Source of the DNA: Vespa crabro
Lineage: Eukaryota; Arthropoda; Insecta; Hymenoptera; Vespidae
Assembly: GCF_910589235.1 (NCBI RefSeq)
Contig: NC_060967.1
Coordinates: 1,042,501-1,106,500, forward strand
Direction of reading: 5' to 3'
DNA: 64,000 bases
Below the pieces are notes generated by a model. That model saw only the letters and a program-made list of their open reading frames with translations, was not told where the DNA came from and made no database searches. This document shows positions 39,408 through 51,095 of the stretch, piece after piece (the stretch's first letter is position 1; each line of letters begins with the position of its first letter). Position numbers and translations under genes: made by a program.

Positions 39408-39825
39408 ATTGGATTAATATGATATATGATCACCAATGTCGTAAAATATTTTTCGATTTCAACTTCTATTAAGGCGATAATAAACAATTATTACATCTAA
39501 TTCACTGCATGGTATCTATGAATCACACAATAATTTCTTCTGTATTATTTAAGAAAGCCACCATATTTTGTCGGCCACGTCGTCTGACATTTCGTGTATC
39601 ATTAGAAAAGAATGGACCAATAGGAACGTTTCCTATGAATCTTCGTCCAATAGCAACGCTTTTTTCTGTTTATTAAATTTTATATTTTTAATTAATTTAT
39701 ATTAATTGTTCTTTTTTATGTACATCAAAAAATAAAATGATTTTGCTTCGTACAATGTTGATATTTCATACATTTAAATCGTATTCGATTATTTCATAAT
39801 CGTATCGTTGTAAACAAATTTCAAA
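39408..39825. promoter_or_regulatory. Bidirectional ZFPL1/mRpS18A promoter
   Basis: Only 418 bases separate the divergent start codons, so both promoters must lie here. Two CCAAT boxes in the same orientation (39617-39621 and 39647-39651) are exactly 30 bases apart, and each begins the matching word CCAATAGNAACG. An AAGCCACCATATTTTG word at about 39554-39569 and CpG-containing sequence precede them. No TATA box is evident, as is usual for housekeeping pairs. Confidence 0.6.
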
Positions 39826-40617
39826 ATGGCCACGCTTGGTCGTCTTGTGTTACAAATTAGAAAAAGTTTTATCGCTACAAATTATAATAGAGCAATATCA
39901 TTATCTGCGACAGCACGCATTAAAGAAAGTAAGTAAAATTATTTATACGTAGAAATTTTTTATCAGACAATTTATCAATTTCTTTTCAAATCTATATAAT
40001 ATTGCCATAACCTATATCTTTATTATGTTGTTTATAAGATAAACATTTTCTGCTTTAGTAATCGAAAAAAAGGATGGAAATAATATAATTATTGAATCTG
40101 TTATACATCCTAGCAAAGATGAACACTTATTGATGAAGTTTAAAGAAGGAGCTTGTCCTATATGTTCCATCGGTCTTGATGTTAAATATACTGTAAAATA
40201 AAAATTTTCTTTTAATAACTTTTAATATTAGTAACCACTTTCTCATGAATTATGTATATTATCCTGCAACTATAATTATGAAAATTAATTGCTTACAGGA
40301 TGTTCTCATATTAAGTCAATTTGTTAGATCAGATGGATGTATGCTACCACGTAGGATTACTGGTTTATGTAACACGCAACAAAAAAGAATAACTACTATG
40401 GTTGCTATGGCACAGAAAGCAGGTAATTATAAAGGGTTTCCAATGAAGAATTAATATTTTGTGGGGATAATTTAATTAATCGTTACATTAAAATGTTGCA
40501 GGTTTAATGTCTAATTTAACTCCTGCAAGAAGTAAAAAAGATCCTACAAAAAGATATCACTGGAAAAAATTTAACACATATTATGATGAGAAAACTATTA
40601 AATATAAATATCTATAA
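39826..40617 (+). CDS. mRpS18A: Mitochondrial ribosomal protein S18A (mL66)
   Basis: Four exons (39826-39928, 40059-40192, 40299-40422, 40502-40617), all GT-AG and in phase, encode 158 residues. The N-terminus (MATLGRLVLQIRKSF...) is basic and Ser/Thr-rich like a mitochondrial targeting peptide. The S18 core includes Cys67-Pro-Ile-Cys70, DVLILSQFVRSDGCMLPRR with Cys93, and ITGLC with Cys103, fitting a four-cysteine zinc site, followed by AMAQKAGLM. Metazoan mitoribosomes have three S18 paralogs; the CPIC...LILSQFVR...GCMLPRRITGLC pattern points to the S18A form, which sits in the large subunit (mL66). AATAAA poly(A) signals lie at 40738-40743 and 40749-40754. Confidence 0.93.
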
Positions 40618-40805
40618 TTGTTAATATTATATAAATATCAAGCGACATATAAATATTTTAATCTGAAATGTATAAAAAATCATATATCAAAATTTATCTT
40701 CAAACTTTCCAATCGTAATAATTACGAATTTCGTAGTAATAAACATTTAATAAAATATATAACTTATACACAGATATATGTACAATTTATATATTATATT
40801 GAGCT

Positions 40806-41636
40806 GGCAACTAAATGATTGCGGATTTTGTTGTTAGACTCCGCAATCACTTAGTTGCCAACACCGCAATCATTTAGTTGCCACTTGGCAACTAAGTCAT
40901 TGCGGAAGACTGGAACCGCAATCACTTAGTTGCCACTTGGCAACTAAGTCAGTGCGGAAGGCTGGAACCGCAATCACTTAGTTGCCACTTGGCAACTAAG
41001 TCATTGCGGAAGACTGGAACCGCAATCACTTAGTTGCCACTTGGCAACTAAGTCAGTGCGGAAGACTGGATCCGCAATCACTTAGTTGCCACTTGGCAAC
41101 TAAGTCATTGCGGAAGACTGGAACCGCAATCACTTAGTTGCCACTTGGCAACTAAGTCATTGCGGAAGACTGGATCCGCAATCACTTAGTTGCCAGCGCC
41201 ATATTGTCTTGGCAACTAAGTCGTTGCGGTGACCGAATCCGCAATCACTTAGTTGCCAGCGCCATATTGTCTTGGCAACTAAGTCGTTGCGGTGACCATA
41301 TCCGCAATGACTTAGTTGCCAGCGCCATATTGTCTTGGCAACTAAGTCGTTGCGGTGACCATATCCGCAATGACTTAGTTGCCAGCGCCATATTGTCTTG
41401 GCAACTAAGTCGTTGCGGTGACCATATCCGCAATGACTTAGTTGCCAGCGCCATATTGTCTTGGCAACTAAGTCGTTGCGGTGACCATATCCGCAATGAC
41501 TTAGTTGCCAGCGCCATATTGTCTTGGCAACTAAGTCATTGCGGATGTCAAAATCCGCAATGACTTAGTTGCCAACGCAAATCCGCAATCACTTATTTGC
41601 CAACGCAAATCCGCAATCATTAATTGCCAACTTAAT
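40806..41636. repeat. Composite hairpin satellite built from mariner terminal inverted repeats
   Basis: The array starts with a tiny mariner-like unit (40806-40863): TGGCAACTAAATGATTGCGG, GATTTTGTTGTTAGACT, then the reverse end CCGCAATCACTTAGTTGCCA. Six exact 52-base units follow (starts 40864, 40916, 40968, 41020, 41072, 41124), then five 63-base units (41176, 41239, 41302, 41365, 41428), one 64-base unit (41491) and 28-base half units (41555, 41583, 41611 partial). Every full unit has 20-base complementary arms around a loop: CT in 52-mers, GCGCCATATTGTCT in 63-mers. The arm resembles the end of mellifera-subfamily mariners as I remember it. Frames running through the 63-mers on both strands arise only because 63 is divisible by 3. 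The array lies between the ends of mRpS18A and GFM2. Confidence 0.9.
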
Positions 41637-41936
41637 AATTATAATACATTTATTATAGGAAAATAATACGTGCCACATAAAGCTTCGTTTAACATTCTTT
41701 GCGATAGAGAGCTTTACGTACGAATGTACATATGTCATATGAACGTAACCTATAAAAACGTAGCAAGGACGTAGAATTAAAAAAAGAAAAAAAAAACAAA
41801 GATTTTTAATTTAACAATGATAAATCTTTGATAATTAAACAATCAGAAATTAAATGTTCATGCATATATAGCTAGGAAATATCTTATGGTGTTGATTATT
41901 GTAGGTTAGAATCGTTCATAACGTTTAGTTAAAGCA

Positions 41937-44900
41937 ATGTTACAACGTAAACTAATAAAAAAATCATGGTGCGAGCTACGTAAACAATTTATACACAGTA
42001 CAAAGTGTTTGAATACAAATTCTGAGAAACATGATGTTAAAAAAATACGAAATATTGGAATATTGGCACACATCGATGCCGGTTAATATACTTTTTTTAT
42101 TTTCTTTTTTTATATTCTATTAAATATAACAAATAAAAACTTTGTATATTATTTCGTTATAGGTAAAACGACAACAACCGAACGTATGTTATTTTACTCT
42201 GGACTTATTAAAAATATGGGAGAAGTACATCATGGGAATACGGTGACGGATTATATGGAACAAGAACGTCAACGTGGTATAACAATAACCTCTGCAGCCG
42301 TAACATTTAATTGGAAAAAGTATCGTTTTAATTTAATTGATACACCAGGACACATTGATTTTACTATGGAAGTGGAACAGGCATTACGTGTTATGGATGG
42401 TGTGGTGATTATATTAGATGGATCAGCTGGTGTGGAAGCACAGACATTAACAGTTTACAGACAGGCAGATAAATACGAGATACCCAAAATCATTTATGTT
42501 AATAAAATGGATCGCCCGGATGCAGATTTTGAAAAAAGTTTAAAATCCATAGAATTAAAATTAAATACCAATGCATTGCCAATACAATATCCTATAAAAA
42601 AGGGAGACGTTTTTGAAGGTATAATAGACATTGTAAGCTTAGAGAAAATAATATTTAATAAGAAGAGTCAAGGATTAGATTTCATAAGAAAAAAATTAAC
42701 GCTAAACGATGACAATGATTTATGGAATATAGCGAATGAAAAACGTGAAATGTTGCTAGATAAGTTATCAAATTTGGATGACAAATTAGCCGAAGTAATA
42801 ATAGAAGAAGAATCACTCGATAAAGTAACTGATCAGGCAATATGCGAATCCTTAAGAAAAATTACATTATCAAGAAATGGTGTGCCAGTTCTTCTAGGTA
42901 GTTCTTATAAAAACATTGGTGTACAACCTTTAATGGATAGTATTGTATTATATTTGCCATTTCCAAATGAATACAGAAATGACTATCGTTGTTTCAACAA
43001 TAATTTATCCGCGCGTGTTTTTAAAATTGTACATGATAAACAAAGAGGACCTATCACATTTTTTAGAATTTATACTGGTACTATGAAGAAAGGTGAAAAA
43101 ATATATAATGTTCAAAAAGAAAAGGTAGAACAAATTAGTCGTTTATATATTGCCTGTGCTGATGACTATAAAGAAATTAATGAAATTAATAATGGTAATA
43201 TTGCAGCAGTTGCTGGATTACAAACTACTGTTACTGGTGATTTGATAACTAATAGTGCATCAGTAATGAAACATGCCCAAAGAAATATGAACGAATATAA
43301 ATCTACTGAATTGGCTGAAAGAAAATTAAATAATATTTTTACATCTGGTACTAATATACCAGATCCTGTCTTCTTTTGTTCTATAGAACCACCTTCTCTA
43401 TCGAAACAAGTAGCTTTAGAAATTGCCTTACAAGAACTTGGAAGAGAAGATCCTAGCTTAAGAATAAAACAAGACGAAGAGACTGGTCAAACGGTGTTAG
43501 CTGGAATGGGAGAATTGCATATTGAAATTATTAAAGAAAGAATTAGAACGGAATATAAAATTGATGCCGATGTAGGTCCTTTGCAAATAGCTTATAAGGA
43601 AGCTATAACAGAAATGATCAAAGACACATTCTCTAATGAGTACAAAATAGGTAAAACTTTTCATAGTGTTACCATAACTTTGTCCTTAATACCAAATTAC
43701 AAGCAAAAAGAAATTTTACAATTTGATCATACGAAAGAATCTGCTTCTAATATCGACGATATACATCCAAAGATGATGGCTGCCATAAAAAAGGGCATAA
43801 AGCTTGCCCTTAAAAGTGGTCCAAAATTAAATTCTCCAGTTATAGACACCGGAATTAAGCTCCATTGGCTAGAGATAAGAAAGGGTACATCAGATACTAT
43901 AGTTTCTGCTGCTGTTACACAATGTATCAAACAAGTGAGTATGAATTTTTTGATAATTTTATTGCAAAATCAATGAGATTTTAGTCTTTTCTTTTCTTTT
44001 GAACATTCTTTTGAACATCAGTGATTTTCATTACATTATTGTTGATTTTTTGTGATATTGGAAATATAAAATTAGAATTGTTCTTATAAGAAATACTTTG
44101 AACGTCTGACGTATCATTTTCTGTTATATCATTAGTTTTTAAATAATGCTTTCCTTCATAAAGATACCTATACGTCCATCTTTCATCCAAGTTATTAGAC
44201 TTTAAAATATATTTTTGTTGCTGATTATTAAATGTTTCATTATATTCTTTTTGCATGTCTAGAGATATTGGTATATTAGATGTATCTTTGGTTTCATCTA
44301 TTAATTTATTCCAATTAGACAATTTAATATCATTCCATTTGTCTTTTTTTTGCGTTTTATTAATATGCGTCGGTACAACATATGATTTTATTATTATTTG
44401 ATCTTTGAAATTAGCAACGGATAATGAAGTTGGACGTTGTCTGCTAAAAAATTCATCTATTAAACTATTTGATTTCATTCTTATATTATTTATTAACTTG
44501 GAATTAACATCTTTTGGACGGTCATCAGTTTGGGTCTGTACGAATGAATTACTTATTTTGTTATTATAATATAATTCATTAGAATTAGCAATGTTATTCG
44601 CATTTAAAAGGTTTTGATATTCTTTGTAATTATTATTACTATTATTGTTATTCTTAAGATTTGTTTTTCTCTGTTTTAAGTTTGTAGTTTGCGTTGCATT
44701 CTCTATTCGATATATACCCCATTTTAACATGTATAAATCAAGAAATCCTTGATATAAATCCAATGAAATTTCAGAATCATTATAATGCCTATCTACAAAA
44801 TATATCCTACGTAATCGACAATTGGCACAGATTTCTAATCTCTGCGTTGCTATATACTGTGACTTAAATGCAATGTCTGTTAATGTTTTCAAATTTAATT

Positions 44901-45751
44901 CTATTTTATTCCAACCAGATTGAAGTTGAATCTTAGCACGACAAATAACAGGATCTCTGACGTTTCGACTTTTTTCCAAATCACCGGTATAAAATTGAAA
45001 ATGATGACGTATATTATCCGTATCTATAACCTATAATTATTAATAATTATATCATATATATATATACATACATATATATATATATAATTGCAATATATAA
45101 TTTATACAAAAAATTATTTTCAAACTGACCTGAATTTGAAAACGACAATCTGCGTCGAAATTTTTTAATATAATAACAAGAACGGGTAATCCAACGTTCA
45201 AAAGTTGGGTTATATTAGGTGGACAGGATATTAATGTTTTTGAAATGTTCGATTGTTGAATATCCTGAATTTCTATAACCTGAATGGAAAAAGTATTAAG
45301 TAATCTATAAAGATTATTTAAAGAAAAAAAAAAAAAAAGGAAAATATTTCTATAAAATAATATCAAAATAAATATATCGATAACGTACATTGTCGAGTAA
45401 ATCGCTATCTAAGATCTTACGAATACATCCTGTCTGCGATTGATGTTTACCCCAATATTCTAATGGTTTTTCATTGATACTGCAAAGAAGAGACAAGTAC
45501 GCAGCAACCATTGAAGTTTCTTTACCATTTCTTATTTATACGAGTCCAAATAATTTTTAATTAAATAGAACGCGATCATTAGGTGGAACTATTTGTAAAC
45601 GACGAGCTTTACACTTAAAAATTTACAATTTTTCCTTCAGTTGTTTCTTTTGTCATTTGTATTAATCGTAGAATGCATATCTAACGTTAAAAAATGAAAT
45701 TCTATTTATATTTTGTGTTTACAAAATAATTCATCGATCAATGGATGTAAA

Positions 45752-45790
<39 letters not shown>

Positions 45791-46440
45791 GATTTAAAAA
45801 AACTCTTTTGTAGAGACACGTCCATGAGAGTCCATTGACATATTGCTGTATAGAATTGTAATTTATAATTTGATTTATAACTTGTATTTATTTTTTCATT
45901 ATATTCGTGAGATCGATATCAATAGGATTTAATAATTCATTATCATAGTGTTATATTATCGAAGTTCGTGTAAGTAAAAAAAAAAAAAAAAAAAAAAAGA
46001 GAGTTAATCGAACTATGTTGTTTAAAGTTGACATTTTCTTTTCTTTTTTAGCTGATGCAAAAAGGAACGAGTATAATATTGGAACCGATTATGAATTTAG
46101 AAATTGTTACTATGAATGATTATTCATCGGCCGTTCTTGCTGATCTTAATCAACGGAGATGTGAAATACAAAATGTTGACATGCGTGGACAAAATAAGGT
46201 TAATAACAATATTTATACATAGATATTAATAGATAACGTTAGTTAATACAAATTAATATTAATGCAATTTTCATGCAGATTATTACTGCTTATGCACCGT
46301 TGTCAAATTTGCTTGGATATTCTATGAGTTTAAGAAGTATAACATCTGGAAATTCAACATTTTCAATAGAATTTAGTCATTATAAGGCCATGGAGTCAAT
46401 TTTTGAACAAGAAACTATTAAAAGGGTAATTGGATTTTAA
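41937..46440 (+). CDS. GFM2: Mitochondrial ribosome-releasing factor 2 (elongation factor G 2)
   Basis: Four exons (41937-42081, 42163-43934, 46052-46198, 46279-46440) join in phase to 741 residues; human GFM2 is 779. The start gives a basic presequence. The GTPase domain shows AHIDAGKTTTTERM at 44-57 (P-loop split by intron 1), RGITITSAA at 86-94, DTPGH at 108-112 and NKMD at 162-165. Later EF-G domains include GMGELHIEI, the FC-SIEPPS segment, and exon 3 ILEPIMNLEIV with DLNQRR, ending in APLSNLLGYS-LRSITSG. This matches EF-G2 (GFM2) rather than GFM1. With mitochondrial RRF it splits ribosomes after termination. Intron 3 (43935-46051) contains a complete antisense gene. A poly(A) signal AATAAA lies at 46586-46591. 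Confidence 0.95.
43981..45511 (-). CDS. Divergent CFAP20-family protein nested in GFM2 intron 3
   Basis: Three minus-strand exons (45389-45511, 45130-45279, 43981-45030) join in phase to 440 residues. Residues 1 to about 190 align by eye with CFAP20/Bug22 along its whole length: SINEKPLEYWGKH near the N-terminus, TLISCPPN, LPVLVIILKN, the strand RFQIQVIDTDNIRHHFQFY, SGWNKIELNLKTLT, and LEICANCRLRRIYFVDRHY. True CFAP20 is nearly identical from human to fly and about 190 residues long, so this far more diverged sequence is a paralog. It has a C-terminal extension of about 250 residues, rich in Asn, Lys and Ser and without a known domain. CFAP20-type proteins work at cilia and axonemal microtubules; a ciliary or sperm role here is inference. 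The poly(A) signal lies 18 bases past the stop. Confidence 0.85.
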
Positions 46441-47358
46441 GACCCAATAGGTTAAGTATAATTTTCATCAATTATTTAACTATTATATATTATTAAAATA
46501 CTGTTCAAGACTATTAATAGTAATAATTGATTAAATATATATATATATATTATCATTAGTATTTATGAAAGAATAGATAATTTCCAATAAATTTTCATAA
46601 TTATTATTTTCAATTATTACACAATTTCTCCACTTGGTTATTGGCTTGGTCTAATCAAAATATATTGCAACATTATAAATGGTGCATTACAATCTTCATT
46701 TACAATTGTCAATTTCGCAGACCACTACACACGATGTTGGAAAGCACAATTAAAGGTGTTGTTGTTGCTGTTGTTGTTGTTATTAAACTAGAGCAATTTA
46801 AAGCGCACCATTAGAAAAAAATCTTTTTAGAACTTACCAGCACCACGAGTAGCAGTCGCATATAAATATATTAATATTGCTTAGGATCATGCAAAAAGGT
46901 CATACATAGTAAAATATATGTATATAATATATATATATATATATATATTATATGTATGGAGGGATTAAATGTTATTTAGTATTGATTGAATTCTCTAACA
47001 ATCATTGTTGCAAATACAAAATCTAAAAAATACAGAGCGGATGACATGAACAGCAGACTCTCTTTAATGTAATCTTTGTTTTTATCACGTGAAAAAACAT
47101 TTGTACAATTAGTTATATAGTTCATGCTTGAAAATCAATCCGCTCTGAGAAATAATTATTTTCTCTTAATTCTTTCCCTTACAGGCTAATCTTTTTTTTC
47201 TTTCTTACATTCTAAACTTTCGGTCAGTATATAACTATAGTATAAAATCTGTTTGCTCTTGGTTTAATTATCTAATAATATAATAATAATAAAAAAAAAA
47301 AAAGACAAATATCTTATGCTCGTATTAATTCTAATTTATTTGCATTACTTAAAAAATT

Positions 47359-47432
<74 letters not shown>

Positions 47433-48764
47433 CTTATTATCACTTGTATGCAGATGCTTTCGTCTATTACACCTGCACACCGGTGCTCGCAATTAAAAGT
47501 ATGACTTTCTTCTCTGTTTATTATTAACGCCTTCGAATAATGACAATAAGAAACCAACCACGTTTGCCTATCCTTTTATTCGCTTTGGGAAAGGTAGAAA
47601 ATATATCTTCAAATCGATCGAGTAATTCAATTACAATATGATCGTTAATAATAATAATAATAATGGTAATAATAATAATATAATAATAATAATAATAATA
47701 ATAATGATGAAGTCAAAATCGTTGTACCACTTTGAATCAAATTAAAGCGGAATCAACGTGTCAAAGATCAAGATCACAAAGCTTTACACCTATATATTTA
47801 TATTCAAAATACGCTGTTCGATCAATCAATCAATCAATCAATGCACAGTTTTAATTAACAATAGAAGGTGATTTGTTTGCACAACCCTCCCGTCCCCTCA
47901 CCTCCCCTCGACAACTTAATACGTACCCCTACGTACAAAAATACTCCTTTTTATCATTAACGATTTACCCAAAAGGAAAAAACAATTTATTTCTCTTTTT
48001 ATCTATCAAATTACAGGCGCAAGCAACTCCGTAGATCTCTTTTCTTCCTTTGCACAAGAAAAAAAAATTAAAATAAAAGAACGAACGATCTTCTTCCGCT
48101 GCTGCTCGACGGACAACAAGAAGAAGGAAACAAAAGGCGTGTTTTTATATATTGGTGGTGGTAATGTGTGTGTATCTGTATGTGTGTGTGTGTGTGTGTA
48201 TGTGTGTGTGTATTGCACAAACGTACGAGAGAGAAAGATAAATAGCAACACAGCGCAACGCTAGAAGGATTGTTTTTTCCTGTTTTTACTTTATAGAAAG
48301 AGAGAGAGAGAGAGAGAGAAAAAAAGTAAACAAACCGATCCCAGTCAGAGGAGCCTTGGCGTGGGGACGGTCGAAGAGAAAAATACAACGTAGTATGTAA
48401 TATTTTTTATTTATGGCAACTCGTGATGTCTGCGACGTAGAAAAACGTCTGAGATAAAAAGGGCAACGCCCCTCTCTCTTTCTCTCTCTCTCCCCCCACT
48501 TCTCTTTCTTTCTCTCTTAATTTCACTCATAACATTGATGTTTACGATCGTCTTTCTATTTCTCCTCTAGATCTTGAGGCGAATAAATCACACATACACA
48601 CAAAGAGTTTCTCTTCGTCATCATCGTCATCCGTCGTCATCGTCATTGTCATCCTAAATAATGAATGGCAAGCGATATATATATATATATATATCAGGCG
48701 CGCCATGATTATTTCATTCAGGATCGTCCTCGTTCGATCCATATTCAATGACGTCATCTTGGCG
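46441..48764. other. Convergent GFM2/kayak 3' region
   Basis: This spacer holds the GFM2 3' UTR and, on the minus strand, the kayak 3' UTR. A minus-strand AATAAA (TTTATT at 47575-47580) would give kayak a 3' UTR of about 1.2 kb; closer candidates exist near 47,990. Repeats include (AT)n at 47360-47423, (AAT)n at 47649-47705, (CAAT)n at about 47822-47841, (TG)n near 48169-48212 and (GA)n at 48299-48318. I see no separate gene. Confidence 0.55.
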
Positions 48765-51048
48765 TCACAAGCTTACGAGTTTCGGTGGATTGGCGTCTGG
48801 AGAGCTGAGATCTACGGCGGAGAGATTGTTCCTTTGTTGCGTCGAGCAGGATGGTATTAATGGTGTCGAAACTGGCGTCAAGCCTGTACCACCTTCCATC
48901 AGGGAATCAAAATTGAATGGTATACCACTGGTTGGTGTTGTTATCGGCATACCGGCTACGTCTAACGACGGTTTCATGAATGACGGTGTCTCGACCGTCT
49001 TGAAGGTCAATGTATCCGGTCTTTCCTTAGGCTCGCTAAAGATCGACAATGAGTTTGGTCTGTTGTTATTGTCAAATCCAACTGGCAATGAATTTGGTCT
49101 GCTAGGTCTTGCGGAGGTCAAGGTGTTATTGTCGCGCTTCGTAGGCTCGGCGAATTGATCCTCGAGGGGTATTTCCGGCTTTATCACAGGCTTCACATCA
49201 GGCGGCGATGAGGAACGAAGTCGACAGACAGCTCTGTGAGCTTCGAGAATAAACTCGAGCTCGTCTTTGGCCTGCTGCAACTGATGAATTTCATCCTGCA
49301 AGCTTTGCTTCTTCTGTTCCAAGCCCTCTGTTTCCTGCGAACACGAGAAACAGGAATTATCCTCGTTTAAATTTTCCTCGTGGTAAGAGAATCTGTCTTA
49401 TTATTATTATTATTATTATTATTGTTGTTGTTTCTTTCTCTCTCACTTTTATTATTATCTTTCATTTATTTCATCGATCCCTTCCTTTCTCTTCCTTCCT
49501 TCCTTTCTTTCATTTATTTTACTTCTTATTGTATTTATGTATATATATTTTTTCTTTTTTTTTTTTTAAACAATCTCTTCGACTCTTTCGTAATACGATA
49601 GTAACAGTCACTTCTATACGGTATCGCTACGAGGAAGTTGATCATAGCGGTAGGATGATGCTGTTACTATCTAGAATGTAAAAAACAAATATTTATACTG
49701 TTTTAATTTCAAGATGAAATTTTTAGACCGAGCCGCGCGAGTTATATCAGCGTGTTTCGAAGGAAAGGGATCGATGATACACCACCTTCGTAAAAATAAT
49801 CAATATTACAGAATAATTGTTTTTAATAGAACTTTATTAATGCTTACTTCTAGCAGGGCATTGGTATGATCCATTCTTCGCTTGCGACACCTAGCAGCTG
49901 CCATTTTATTTCTCTCTCGTCTTATCTGTCGTCTCCTTTCTTCTTCGGGTGTCATACCAATTGTCCTAGTTGGTCTCCTACCACCCATATTGCGTTTCGT
50001 TGCCTGCTGTTGTTGTTGTTGCTGTTGTTGTTGCTGTTGCTGCTGTTGTTGCTGCTGCTGCTGGTGTTGCTGTTGCTGTGGTTGCTGTTGTTCCGGCTGC
50101 TGTGATAACGTCTGTTGACTATCGATCAGAGTACTTGCAGGATTGTTGTGATGTGTCGCCAGATTTTGTGTTTGAGCCGGAGTTGGTTGTGAAGGTTCGA
50201 CCAAAGGTGGTACGAAACCAGCCTCTCGACTATGGGACCCTGTTTCGCTGGTAAGCTCGAGGAAGGTCTGTTCTATACTTCTCAGCGTTGTCGGTGTCAA
50301 TGTTGGCGTAGTTCTTGTTGGTACACCACTGTGCAAGCCGTCGAGAGATACCAACTGTAAAGAAAAAAATAAAAAAGTTATCCTTCATGTTGGTTAATCA
50401 TTCTTTTTTTCGTTTTTCTTTTTTTTCTTTTCTTATCACCTAATATATATACTTTTATATATATGTTATAATGTCGTTTATTATCTTTACATGCTACTTT
50501 TCTTTTTTTTTTTTGTTTCCTTTCGAGTTTTTTCCTTTCGTTATAGACAGACACCCATATAAAGATAGAAAAAAGAAGATCCTTCAAAAGTAGATCGGAG
50601 ATGAAAAAAAGGAGAGAGAGAAAAAAAAAAAGAAAAAAAAAAAGAAGAAGAAATCGTGGTCATACGGCAAACAGAGAAATCATCATCCTCGGCGTTAAAC
50701 TATTATTATCGTTTCTTTCCCACTTCGGTTATTATCAGCCGTGCCTATGATTCAACGAGCGAAGAGACGCACTGATAAAAATAATCGTGATCCAATAGCC
50801 GATAAGTTATCGCGCCACGTTAGTAGGATGATAGATCTCACAAAGCGTTATAGGGCTTGTGCGTTATAATATACACCAACACATAGACACCGAAATGTTC
50901 GTAGTATCATCGCTAAAATTACTCGACGAATCTCAGAAGCACACCTTATTACTACTAAGAACGAGAGACTCCAGACGAGAGACTTCTACGTACAATCTTT
51001 CTAATCTCTTCTTTTGGGCCTATCTAATCGCTTTCGTATTCTAAGATC

Positions 51049-51095
<47 letters not shown>

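Noticed and set aside
41204..41563. Repeated 21-residue frames on both strands (plus: LSWQLSRCGDHIRNDLVASAI units)
   Set aside because: They follow from the 63-base satellite period being a multiple of three. The frame is lost in the 52-base units and there is no start context, splice structure or family resemblance.
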